Source: Anaerolineales bacterium (GTDB lineage: Bacteria; Chloroflexota; Anaerolineae; Anaerolineales; Villigracilaceae). Taken from it: DNA of 37,386 nucleotides. Made by a program: the position numbers and the translations under genes. Location: the NCBI GenBank assembly GCA_016934715.1, contig JAFGSI010000040.1:1-37386 (forward strand), written 5' to 3'. Under the pieces are notes generated by a model, which saw nothing but the letters and a program-made list of their open reading frames with translations, made no database searches and was not told where the DNA came from. The first letter of the stretch is position 1; every line of letters starts with the position of its first letter. Of the stretch, positions 24,643-33,227 are shown in pieces.

Positions 24643-25599
24643 ATGAACATCCTCTTAACTGGCTCCGTCGCCTATGACTACCTGATGACCTTCCCCGGCC
24701 TGTTCAAGGAGCAGATCCTGCCCGAACGGCTGGAGAAGATCAGCCTGTCGTTCCTGGTCGACTCGATGACCCGCCAGCGCGGTGGCACGGCTCCCAACAT
24801 CGCCTACACCCTGGCCCTGCTGGGCGAACGGCCGCGTGTCATGGCCACGGTTGGCGAGGACTTCGGCGACTACCGCAGCTGGCTTGACGAGTCCGGCGTC
24901 GACACTGCCCTGATGAAGGTCGTCCCGGGCGTCTTCACTGCCTCGTTCTTTGCCACCACGGACCAGATGAATGCCCAGCTGGCCTCGTTCTACCCGGGGG
25001 CGATGGCCCATGCCGCCGAGCAGCACATTGCCGAGGCGCAGCCGCAACCCGATCTGGTGGTCGTCTCGCCGAACGACCCAACGGCAATGATGAACTTCGC
25101 CGCCGAGTGCCGTGCCCTGGGCATTCCCTACCTGTACGACCCCAGCCAGCAGGTCCTGCGGCTCGAGGGGCCCGAACTGGCCCGCGATCTCGAGGGAGCC
25201 GCCTTCATGTTCGTCAACGATTATGAGTTTGGCCTGATCAGCAAGAAGACCGGTTACGATCTGGCCCAGATGCTCAAGCGGGTCCAGGTGCTGGTCATCA
25301 CGCGTGGCAAGGACGGCTCGACCATTTACCACAACGGCCAGGAGATCACCATCCCGACGGTACCCGAGGTGGCCATCATCGACCCGACCGGCGTCGGCGA
25401 CGCCTTCCGCGGCGGCTTCCTGACCGGCTACGCCCGCGGTTGGGACTGGGAACTGTGCGGCCAGATCGGTTCGCTGGCGGCCACCTACTGCCTGGAGCAG
25501 CAGGGGACCCAGAACCATGCCTACACGCGGGCCGAGTTCGTGGCCCGCTTCCGTGAACACTTTCCTGACAAGGGCGTGCTGGATGCCCTGTTGAAATAA
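24643..25599 (+). CDS. PfkB-family kinase, probably adenosine kinase
   Basis: The 318-residue protein has the ribokinase fold: N-terminal GSVAYDYL, a Gly-rich RQRGGTAPNIAY with substrate contacts, and the PfkB signature 2 IIDPTGVGDAFRGGFLTGY with catalytic base Asp253. Adenosine kinase fits best because the gene sits between mtnA and ahcY. SAH hydrolysis releases adenosine, and phosphorylating it pulls that reversible reaction forward. Another sugar or nucleoside is possible. GGAAAG lies upstream of ATG 24643. It is 50 bases after mtnA and 86 bases before ahcY, where a folded leader lies. Confidence 0.85.
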   Translation: MNILLTGSVAYDYLMTFPGLFKEQILPERLEKISLSFLVDSMTRQRGGTAPNIAYTLALLGERPRVMATVGEDFGDYRSWLDESGVDTALMKVVPGVFTASFFATTDQMNAQLASFYPGAMAHAAEQHIAEAQPQPDLVVVSPNDPTAMMNFAAECRALGIPYLYDPSQQVLRLEGPELARDLEGAAFMFVNDYEFGLISKKTGYDLAQMLKRVQVLVITRGKDGSTIYHNGQEITIPTVPEVAIIDPTGVGDAFRGGFLTGYARGWDWELCGQIGSLAATYCLEQQGTQNHAYTRAEFVARFREHFPDKGVLDALLK

Positions 25600-25603
25600 A
25601 CCT

Positions 25604-25658
25604 CTGGAGTGCCGCGGCCTCCCGCGCCGACTTGCGGGAGCAAGCGCCTGCACTCCAG
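25604..25658 (+). ncRNA. Folded leader between the kinase gene and ahcY
   Basis: CTGGAGTGC at 25604-25612 pairs perfectly with GCACTCCAG at 25650-25658. Inside it CTCCCGC at 25619-25625 pairs with GCGGGAG at 25634-25640. This closed two-helix element ends 18 bases before the ribosome binding site AAGGAG (25675-25680) of ahcY. It does not match the SAH riboswitch consensus that I remember (no GAGGAGCGCUGC core). There is no T-run, so it is not a terminator. It could be an unnamed cis-regulatory RNA or only a processing or stability element. Confidence 0.5.
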
Positions 25659-25673
25659 GCGAACAATCACTAA

Positions 25674-26948
<1,275 letters not shown>

Positions 26949-26969
26949 AACGCAGGATCTAAAAAACGG

Positions 26970-27002
26970 AAAAGTCTCGCAGCGCTCTGCCGCGAGACTT
27001 TT
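26970..27002 (+). terminator. Intrinsic terminator after ahcY
   Basis: AAAAGTCTCGC at 26970-26980 pairs perfectly with GCGAGACTTTT at 26992-27002 around an 11-base loop. It ends the mtnA-kinase-ahcY unit. Confidence 0.9.
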
Positions 27003-27091
27003 CAAAAACAACGGCTTGCTTTGGGCAGGCTGCTGCAGGGGTTGATCCCCCGCCTCGTTTTCGAGCATCATCCCTGGCAGAGGAAACGACG

Positions 27092-27562
27092 ATGGAACCA
27101 AGAGCATTTCAGGACTATTACCCCGAAAATGTGGCCCATTGTTTCGGCTGCGGCCGTCTGAATGAGCACGGTCACCAGATCAAGACCTTCTGGGATGGCG
27201 ATGAGACCGTCACCCGCTTCCGGCCGGAGGCCTGGCACACCGCCATCCCGGGCTACGTATACGGTGGGCTGCTTGCCTCATTAATTGACTGCCATTCGAC
27301 CGGTACCGCGGCGGCGGCGATGTTCCGCTTCGAAGGTCGCGCGATGGATTCCGAGCCGGCCTTCCGTTTCGTGACCGCCTCCCTGCACGTCGACTACCTG
27401 AAGCCGACCCCGCTGGACGGGCCTCTGGAGATCCGCGGCAGAGTCAAGGAGATCAAGGGCCGCAAGGTGGTCGTTGAATCGACGATCTATGCCGAGGGTG
27501 TCCCCACCGTGCGCGGGGAGGTGGTCGCCGTCCAGATGCCGGAGAGTTTTTTGGACGCCTGA
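27092..27562 (+). CDS. Hotdog-fold thioesterase (PaaI-like)
   Basis: The 156-residue protein opens with HCFGCGRLNEHGHQIK, a short Cys-x2-Cys lead common in this PaaI-like subgroup. The hotdog core follows: strand TRFRPEAWH, GYVYGGLLASLIDCHSTGTA as the central helix, then SLHVDYLKPTPLDGPLEIRGRV. The substrate would be an acyl-CoA thioester. The acid expected in the helix is the Asp of LIDCH. GAGGA precedes ATG 27092, and it appears to be a single gene between two terminators. A weak promoter may lie near 27042-27071 (TTGATC, 18 bases, CATCAT). Confidence 0.87.
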   Translation: MEPRAFQDYYPENVAHCFGCGRLNEHGHQIKTFWDGDETVTRFRPEAWHTAIPGYVYGGLLASLIDCHSTGTAAAAMFRFEGRAMDSEPAFRFVTASLHVDYLKPTPLDGPLEIRGRVKEIKGRKVVVESTIYAEGVPTVRGEVVAVQMPESFLDA

Positions 27563-27578
27563 TCCCTGTGCGGGAATC

Positions 27579-27608
27579 AAAAGGCCTCGCAGCGATGCGG
27601 GGCCTTTT
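27579..27608. terminator. Bidirectional terminator between convergent genes
   Basis: A 12-bp stem pairs 27579-27590 with 27597-27608 (one G-T pair), with AAAA and TTTT at its base. It serves the thioesterase gene and the ABC-F gene, which end on either side. Confidence 0.88.
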
Positions 27609-27616
27609 CGCTTTGG

Positions 27617-29236
27617 TCATCCATGGATCTCGGCATACTCGCTGAAATTCCCTGGATACTCCTTCACCTTTCCCCCCTCCAGTGCCAGGATGCGCCCGAC
27701 GGTGCGGTCGAGGAAGTAGCGGTCGTGCGAGATGACCAGCACCGTGCCGACGAAGTCGTCCAGGGCGTTCTCGAGCACCTCGGCCGAGGCGATGTCGAGA
27801 TTATTGGTCGGCTCGTCGAGCAGGAGAAAGTTGGCCCCGGAGAGGACCAGCAGGGCCAGTTGCAGGCGCGAGCGTTCGCCGCCCGACAGGGTGCGGATCT
27901 TTTCGGAGGCCTGCTTGTAGGTGAACAGGTAGCGCAGCAGGAAGGCCACCGCGTTGGCTTCGCTCATCTCCCCGGCCCGCCGGACGGCGTCGATCAGGGT
28001 CCTATCGAAGTCGAGGGTCTCGTGCTCCTGGGCGTAATAGCCGACCTTGACGCTTGGCCCGATCTTGATCTCGCCGGCGTCGGGCCGCTCCATTCCCAGC
28101 ACCAGGCGCAGCAGGACCGACTTGCCACTCCCGTTCGGACCGACCAGCCCGACCCGTTCCCCGTGGCGGATCAGCAGGTTGACCCGTTCCAGTACCGGGC
28201 GTCCATAGGCCTTCCGTACATCGATCAGCTCCAGAACCTGGTTCGAGCCGCGCCAGCCGTTGAGTTCCAGGCCCATCCGGCGCCGTTCCAGGTTCGGACG
28301 CTCCCTGCGCGCGACTCTCTCCAGGCGCGTCTCCATCGAACGCACCCGGCTGGCGAACTTGTCCGAGACCTGGACCCACAGCTGGTAGCGCTTGAGGGCC
28401 AGTTCCATGCGGGCGATGGCGCGCTGCTGGATCTGGTAGAGCTCCTCGGCACGGGCCAGGCGCTCCTGCTTGTCGATGATGTACTCGGTGTAGCCGCCGG
28501 GGAAGGTCGTCAGGCGGCCGTCCTCGATCTCGGCGATGTGGGTCACGACGGTGTCCAGCAGGGCCCGGTCGTGGGAGACGATCACCACTGCCCCGGGGTA
28601 GTCGACGATCAGGCGCTCGAGGTAGGCCTTGCCGGGCAGGTCGAGGTGGTTATCGGGCTCGTCGAGCAGCAGGACGTCGGGACAGGTCAGCAGCAGACGC
28701 GCCAGGCCGATCAGTTTCTTCTGCCCGCCGGAGAGCACCCCGACCGGCTTGGCGAAATCGGCCCGGGGAAGCCCCAGGCCGCCCAGCAGGCTGGCGACCC
28801 GCTGCGGGTAGGACTCGCCGCCCAGGGCCTCGTACTCGTCCAGCAGGCGCGCCTGCCGGTCGATGGTCCGGGTGAGAGCCCTGGCATCATTGTAGACCAC
28901 CGGGTTGCCGAGTTCCTGTTCGATCGCGGCCAGTTCGGCTTCGACCTCGGCGTGGCGCGGGCTTCCATCCAGGGCCAGCGCATAGGCGGTCGCAGCCGGG
29001 TCGAACGCGGGATGCTGGGGCAGGTAACCGACCGTCACGCCCCGGGCGCGTACGATGTTCCCGCCTGGCTCAGGGGTGTGTTCGTTGATGATCAGCTTGA
29101 AGAGCGACGACTTGCCGGCCCCGTTGGGGCCGATCAGGCCGATCTTCTGGTCGTGCTGGATCTCCCAGGTCAGGTTCTGGAAGATGGGTTGGGCCCCCAG
29201 GATGAGGGTCACGCGGTCGAGGTGGATCGAGATCAT
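27617..29236 (-). CDS. ABC-F family ATPase
   Basis: Two ATP-binding domains lie in one 539-residue soluble chain. Domain 1 has Walker A GPNGAGKS (residues 36-43), LSGGQKKL and DEPDNHLDL. Domain 2 has GPNGSGKS, LSGGERSRLQL and DEPTNNLDI. A charged linker of about 80 residues (RLARAEELYQIQQRAIARME onward) joins them. There are no membrane segments. ABC-F proteins bind the ribosomal E site to relieve stalls or to displace antibiotics. The linker, which decides that role, cannot be classed by eye. The start at 29236 has TGGAGT before it. Upstream lie a short ORF and a terminator hairpin, as in attenuated antibiotic-resistance ABC-F genes. Confidence 0.92.
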   Translation of the reverse strand: MISIHLDRVTLILGAQPIFQNLTWEIQHDQKIGLIGPNGAGKSSLFKLIINEHTPEPGGNIVRARGVTVGYLPQHPAFDPAATAYALALDGSPRHAEVEAELAAIEQELGNPVVYNDARALTRTIDRQARLLDEYEALGGESYPQRVASLLGGLGLPRADFAKPVGVLSGGQKKLIGLARLLLTCPDVLLLDEPDNHLDLPGKAYLERLIVDYPGAVVIVSHDRALLDTVVTHIAEIEDGRLTTFPGGYTEYIIDKQERLARAEELYQIQQRAIARMELALKRYQLWVQVSDKFASRVRSMETRLERVARRERPNLERRRMGLELNGWRGSNQVLELIDVRKAYGRPVLERVNLLIRHGERVGLVGPNGSGKSVLLRLVLGMERPDAGEIKIGPSVKVGYYAQEHETLDFDRTLIDAVRRAGEMSEANAVAFLLRYLFTYKQASEKIRTLSGGERSRLQLALLVLSGANFLLLDEPTNNLDIASAEVLENALDDFVGTVLVISHDRYFLDRTVGRILALEGGKVKEYPGNFSEYAEIHG

Positions 29237-29294
29237 GGGTACTCCAGTCGAGTGTAGTCCAGGCGCCTCCTTGCGACCGTTTCCGCATGCCAAA

Positions 29295-29322
29295 ACGCCG
29301 CAGGGTTGCACCTGCGGCGTTC
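29295..29322 (-). terminator. Terminator or attenuator hairpin before the ABC-F gene
   Basis: On the minus strand a perfect 11-bp stem (29322-29312 with 29305-29295, loop of six) is followed by TTTT. It lies 29 bases after the stop of a 35-codon ORF and 58 bases before the ABC-F start. Termination here would stop ABC-F expression unless the hairpin is prevented from forming. Confidence 0.75.
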
Positions 29323-29351
29323 AAGGACGTGATTGTGGAGAACTCTCTTGT

Positions 29352-29459
29352 TTAGCAGGAACTCTCCGGGCTGCAGGCGCGATTCGAGGAGGTCAACCCG
29401 GAGACGAAGCCGTTGATCACCACAAAAAGCGTGCAGTTGGCGGGGTTCTTGTACAGCAT
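29352..29459 (-). CDS. 35-residue ORF, possible leader peptide
   Basis: This frame runs from ATG 29459 to TAA at 29352 and encodes a peptide starting MLYKNPANCTLFVVINGF and ending CSPESSC, with four cysteines... the third to last group being A-C-S-P. A consensus -10 box TATAAT lies ten bases upstream of the ATG, giving a predicted 4-base leader, and a terminator hairpin follows the stop. The ORF thus has a full small transcription unit directly before the ABC-F gene. I read it as a regulatory leader peptide whose stalled translation could permit readthrough. A short hydrophobic or Cys-containing peptide with its own job is the alternative. No known family is recognised. By count the cysteines are at residues 9, 29 and 35. 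Confidence 0.5.
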   Translation of the reverse strand: MLYKNPANCTLFVVINGFVSGLTSSNRACSPESSC

Positions 29460-29469
29460 AACGGGGGCG

Positions 29470-29475
29470 ATTATA
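29470..29475 (-). promoter_or_regulatory. -10 box for the leader ORF and ABC-F gene
   Basis: TATAAT on the minus strand at 29475-29470 is a perfect -10 box. The predicted start is about 29463. No good -35 box is seen 17 bases upstream. The box lies just after the end of the broken gene at 29484-29807. Confidence 0.55.
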
Positions 29476-29483
29476 TCACGAAT

Positions 29484-29807
29484 TTACGACGGGCCTGCTT
29501 CGCGAACCCAGTTGAACGACAGTGCTCCAACCCGGTCGGCGTAGCGGTCGCGGATGCGCGTGAAGACCAGGACATTGTCCTCGAGACACCCCTTATACAG
29601 TCCGGGACCGAACTCGCCCGGCCCCTCGACCTCATCGAACTCGATCTCGTCTGCGCACACTGTAAAGCGTTGCCGGACGACGACCTGCCCGCCGGCGAGC
29701 AGCGACAGGGTGCCCTGGTCGTCGAAAAGACACACGGTCTTCTCGCAATCGTTCGCGCTTCAGGTGTAGGAAAAATAACCGGTGGGAAATTCGTGTGCGG
29801 TGGACAT
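29484..29807 (-). pseudogene. Small beta-rich hypothetical gene with an in-frame TGA
   Basis: From ATG 29807 (GGAGA upstream) the frame reads MSTAHEFPTGYFSYT, then TGA as codon 16, and continues unbroken in the same frame for 91 codons. The later part includes CLFDDQGTLSLLAGGQVVV, a beta-rich lipocalin-like pattern, and ends in ALSFNWVREAGPS. Related small proteins often have a Trp near this point (pattern tYTW), so TGG to TGA is the likely change. Use of GTG 29735 as a start would give only a fragment. Readthrough, selenocysteine or sequence error are possible, but no SECIS-like structure was recognised. I treat it as a recent pseudogene. Confidence 0.6.
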
Positions 29808-29934
29808 TGACCGGGTCTCCGGTTCTGGGATTTCTGATGATACTGGAGCATATCTTTCCATTGCCAGAGTAGATGGATATACACCTGATAGCAGGTTGAT
29901 AGCCAGATTACAGGCAGGATCCTGGCTTGGCCGT

Positions 29935-29940
29935 TATCAT
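29935..29940 (+). promoter_or_regulatory. -10 box (TATCAT) for a leaderless mRNA
   Basis: TATCAT ends six bases before ATG 29947, so predicted transcription begins on the start codon itself, exactly as at 155. No ribosome binding site and no clear -35 box are present. The preceding 130 bases hold nothing else I can identify. Confidence 0.45.
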
Positions 29941-29946
29941 CCATGC

Positions 29947-30588
29947 ATGCTCTCAAAACTGCGCGAACCTGTCAGCGGCCTGACCCACCTGGGCGGCGCC
30001 ATGGCCGCCTTCTTCGGCCAGATCGCCCTGCTCGTCGTCGGCTGGTCGGGGACGGTCAAACTGGTCTCGGTGCTCATCTATGGCCTGAGCCTGATGGTCC
30101 TCTTCGCCGCCAGCGCCACCTACCACCTGACCAGGGCCCGGCCGAAAGTCATCGAGATCCTGCGCAAGATCGACCATTCGGCCATTTACCTGCTCATCGC
30201 GGGGACCTACACCCCTTTCTGCCTGAACATCCTGAGCGGGACCTGGCGCTGGGGCCTGCTGGCGGTCATCTGGACGATCGCCGCGATCGGTATTCTCGTC
30301 AAGGTCTTCTACATCCGGGCACCGCGCTGGCTGTCGGCCGGATTTTATGTGCTGATGGGCTGGCTGGGCCTGATCGCCGCACCGCAGCTGGCGGTCCTGC
30401 CGGCTGTCTCGCTGACCTGGCTGGTGATCGGCGGGGTGGTGTACACACTGGGCGCCGTCGTGTATGCCACCCGGACCTTGAACTTCGTTCCCGGGAAGTT
30501 CGGTTTCCACGAGGTCTGGCACATCTTCGTCCTGGTCGGAGCCCTGGCACATTTTGTGGCTGTCATGAGCTGCATCATGACGGTATAG
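29947..30588 (+). CDS. Hemolysin III family membrane protein (PAQR superfamily)
   Basis: The 213-residue protein has seven hydrophobic segments and the PAQR metal-site motifs: EPVSGLTHLGG early, ASATYHL in segment 2, the Asp of KIDHSAIYLLIAGTYTP, and HEVWHIFVLVGALAHF with three His near the end. Eukaryotic relatives are adiponectin receptors with ceramidase activity; the role of the bacterial members is unsettled despite the name. The start at 29947 matches family N-termini; the frame upstream to 29782 crosses the promoter. It stands alone between the divergent broken gene and bipA. Confidence 0.9.
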   Translation: MLSKLREPVSGLTHLGGAMAAFFGQIALLVVGWSGTVKLVSVLIYGLSLMVLFAASATYHLTRARPKVIEILRKIDHSAIYLLIAGTYTPFCLNILSGTWRWGLLAVIWTIAAIGILVKVFYIRAPRWLSAGFYVLMGWLGLIAAPQLAVLPAVSLTWLVIGGVVYTLGAVVYATRTLNFVPGKFGFHEVWHIFVLVGALAHFVAVMSCIMTV

Positions 30589-30941
30589 GGAAAGTGCACT
30601 TCGAGAGAATACACGCCACTCGCAGGCGTGAAGATGTCAACGCAGATGGAATGCGTCTGGGAACACCACGGCGACACCTGCCGACAGGATGATCAGGAAA
30701 GGCCAATTTCCGAACCCTGTCGAAGCACACTTTCCCGCTCCTCGGCACACTTCGCATGCAACTGCCGCGGAAAGGCCTGCTGCGAACAAACCCGGCGCAA
30801 AGGAATCACACCCAATTCCCCCCTTCCCAAAATCGGGCCTCTCTGATAATATCCAACCCGCACCCTGGACGTCCCACGATCCCCGGTCTCCCCCGCCGGG
30901 GATTTTTATCTCTCTTCGCGAACCTCTGAAAGTGGAATGCA
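30589..30941 (+). promoter_or_regulatory. Intergenic region with the bipA promoter and leader hairpin
   Basis: The first 250 bases hold no supportable gene, only a 6-bp hairpin (ACGCC/GGCGT) near 30609-30623. GATAAT at 30845-30850 is a likely -10 box, with start near 30857. In the leader, ATCCCCGG at 30879-30886 pairs with CCGGGGAT at 30896-30903 and runs into TTTTT, a terminator-like fold 35 bases before ATG 30942. It may attenuate bipA or end transcription from upstream. Confidence 0.5.
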
Positions 30942-32798
30942 ATGCTTACCGAACGAACCGATCTTCGCAATATCGCCATCATCGCCCACGTCGATCATGG
31001 CAAGACCACCCTGGTGGACGGCCTCCTGCGCCAGGCGCACACCTTTCGCGCCAACCAGCAGGTGGCCGAGCGGGTCATGGATTCCAACGACCTGGAGCGT
31101 GAACGCGGCATCACCATTCTGGCCAAGAACACGGCCATCTCCATTTTTGACTCCGAAAGCAATCAGCAGGTCAAGATCAACATCGTCGACACTCCCGGGC
31201 ATGCCGACTTCGGCGGGGAGGTCGAGCGGGTGATGAACATGGTCGACGGGGTCCTGCTGCTGGTCGACGCGGCCGAAGGCCCGATGCCGCAAACGCGCTT
31301 TGTTCTCAAGAAAGCCCTCGAGCGCGGCCATCGGGCGGTGGTGGTGATCAACAAGGTCGACCGAAAGAACGCCGAGCCGGAGCGGGTCCTCAACCAGACC
31401 TTCGACCTGTTCATCGAGTTGGGCGCCACGGACGCGCAGGCCGACTTCCCGGTCATCTACGCCCAGGCGACCTCGGGCCAGGCCGGTCTGACCCCGGCGC
31501 TCGGTCCGGACCTGCAGCCGCTCTTCCAGGCTATCCTGCGCCACATTCCCGGGCCGCACGTCGATTTCGGGGCCCCGTTGCAGATGCTGGTCACCACCCT
31601 GGGGTACGACGACTACCGCGGTGTGACCGCCCTGGGACGGATTTTCGCCGGGCGCATTCAGGCCGGTCAGCAACTGGCGCGCTTGACGCTCAAGGGCGAG
31701 AACCTGCCCGAGCGGGCCCGCTACCTGTACATCCATCAGGGATTGGACAAGGTCGAGGTCGAGACGGCCGAGGCTGGCGAGATCATCGCCCTGGCCGGGT
31801 TGGAGGGCATCGCCATCGGCGAAACCCTGGCTGACCCGCAGAACCCGGTTGCCTTGCCGCCGATCAGGGTCGAGGAGCCGACCGTGCGGATGACATTCGG
31901 CGTCAACACTTCACCGTTCTCGGGCAAGGAGGGCAAGTGGAGCACCTCGCGCAAGTTGCGCGAGCGCCTGTTCGACGAGCTGCGTACCAATGTCGCCCTG
32001 CGTGTCGAGGAGACCGGGACCGCCGAGTCTTTCCTGGTCTCCGGGCGGGGTGAATTGCACCTGGGCATCCTGATCGAGACCATGCGCCGCGAGGGCTACG
32101 AGTTCCAGATCTCGCGGCCGGAGGTGATCCTCCGACACAGCGATGACGGCACCCTGCTCGAGCCGTACGAGGAAGTCCACATCGAGACCAGCAGCGAGAC
32201 GGTCGGTGTGGTGGTGGAATTGCTCGGCGCCCGGCGCGGCCTGATGGGTGACATGCAGGACACGGGTCAGGGGACGGTGCGGATGGTCTATCGCGCCCCG
32301 ACGCGTGGTCTGCTGGGGTTCCGCTACCAGTTCCTGACGGCCACGCGCGGCGCAGGCATCATGCACACCATTTTCCATGGTTATGACGAGATGGCCGGCC
32401 CGATGACCACCCGCACCACGGCTTCGATCGTTGCCATGGAAGCCGGGACGACGACCACGTATGCCCTCAAGACCGCCGAGGAGCGCGGCATGCTGTTCGT
32501 CGGCCCGGGCGTGGATGTCTACGAAGGCATGGTGGTCGGGGAGGCCAGCCGCGGCCTCGAGGTCACCTTTAACGTCTGCCGCAAGAAGCATCTCACCAAC
32601 ATGCGGGCGTCGCGCGCCGAGATGGAGATCCGCCTGACCCCGCCGCGCCTGATGAGCCTGGAGGAGGCCGTCGAGTACCTGGCCGAGGACGAATTGCTGG
32701 AGGTGACCCCGCTTTCGTACCGCATCCGCAAGCGCATCCTGGATACGGAAGAGCGTGGCAAGCAGCAGAAGAAGGCCAAGGAAACGCAGGAAGGATAA
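30942..32798 (+). CDS. typA: Translational GTPase TypA/BipA
   Basis: The 618-residue protein has all GTPase motifs: G1 AHVDHGKTT at residues 15-23, the switch I Thr in RERGITI, G3 [16 protein letters not shown]4 NKVD and a G5-like QATSG. The domain order after that (EF-Tu-like barrel, EF-G III and V folds, and the BipA-specific C-terminus around [11 protein letters not shown]) is complete, and the length matches other BipA proteins. It binds 70S ribosomes and helps assembly and translation under stress or cold. The start at 30942 is followed by the usual [16 protein letters not shown]. It is a single gene with a shared terminator. Confidence 0.97.
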   Translation: MLTERTDLRNIAIIAHVDHGKTTLVDGLLRQAHTFRANQQVAERVMDSNDLERERGITILAKNTAISIFDSESNQQVKINIVDTPGHADFGGEVERVMNMVDGVLLLVDAAEGPMPQTRFVLKKALERGHRAVVVINKVDRKNAEPERVLNQTFDLFIELGATDAQADFPVIYAQATSGQAGLTPALGPDLQPLFQAILRHIPGPHVDFGAPLQMLVTTLGYDDYRGVTALGRIFAGRIQAGQQLARLTLKGENLPERARYLYIHQGLDKVEVETAEAGEIIALAGLEGIAIGETLADPQNPVALPPIRVEEPTVRMTFGVNTSPFSGKEGKWSTSRKLRERLFDELRTNVALRVEETGTAESFLVSGRGELHLGILIETMRREGYEFQISRPEVILRHSDDGTLLEPYEEVHIETSSETVGVVVELLGARRGLMGDMQDTGQGTVRMVYRAPTRGLLGFRYQFLTATRGAGIMHTIFHGYDEMAGPMTTRTTASIVAMEAGTTTTYALKTAEERGMLFVGPGVDVYEGMVVGEASRGLEVTFNVCRKKHLTNMRASRAEMEIRLTPPRLMSLEEAVEYLAEDELLEVTPLSYRIRKRILDTEERGKQQKKAKETQEG

Positions 32799-32801
32799 AA
32801 G

Positions 32802-32837
32802 AATGCGCCCGCAGGATCGTTCCTGCAGGCGCATTTT
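32802..32837. terminator. Bidirectional terminator after typA
   Basis: AATGCGCC at 32802-32809 pairs with GGCGCATT at 32828-32835, and GCAGGA with TCCTGC inside, with one C-A mismatch between and loop TCGT. TTTT follows. It serves typA and the convergent response-regulator gene. Confidence 0.88.
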
Positions 32838-32849
32838 ATGATTGGATGG

Positions 32850-33227
32850 CTACAGCATTCCGCGGATGCGCACTGCCAGATCGCGCAACTGGCCGAAGCT
32901 GATCGGCTTCTGCAGGATGAAGTCGGTTTGTTCGTCCAGAACATTTGCCGTGATGGGATCCGCGGTGGTGATCACGACAATGACACGCGCCAGCCGTGGA
33001 TCCTGGCGGATCCGGGCCAACAACTGTTCCCCCGGGACTTCGGGCAGATGCAGATCGAGCAGGATCAGGGTCGGGACCGTGGTCTGCAAGGCCTCAACCG
33101 CTTTCCTTCCGTTGTCGATGTGGGTTACCTCGAAGCCGGCCATTTTGAGCGCCTGGATGAAGATCAAAGACAGTTTGTCGTCGTCTTCGATGATCATGGC
33201 AAGCGGGTAAGGTTCAGCGGGGCGCAT
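32850..33227 (-). CDS. Single-domain response regulator
   Basis: The 125-residue protein is one receiver domain: acidic pocket EDDD at residues 14-17, phospho-acceptor Asp58 in LILLDLHLPEV, switch Thr87/Thr88 and Lys107 in LQKPISF. It has no output domain, so it must act by protein contact or as a relay. Its start at 33227 overlaps the end of the sensor-kinase gene by 14 bases, with AAGGG placed upstream; Met11 is a weaker alternative. The overlap makes the kinase at 33214-35373 its partner. Confidence 0.92.
   Translation of the reverse strand: MRPAEPYPLAMIIEDDDKLSLIFIQALKMAGFEVTHIDNGRKAVEALQTTVPTLILLDLHLPEVPGEQLLARIRQDPRLARVIVVITTADPITANVLDEQTDFILQKPISFGQLRDLAVRIRGML

Noticed and set aside
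25604-25658. Known SAH riboswitch upstream of ahcY
   Set aside because: The stem layout is tempting, but the conserved core I remember for that class is not present, so only an unnamed structure is claimed.
27623-29257. A 544-codon plus-strand frame opposite the ABC-F gene
   Set aside because: The minus strand carries all ABC motifs; this frame is an antisense artefact.
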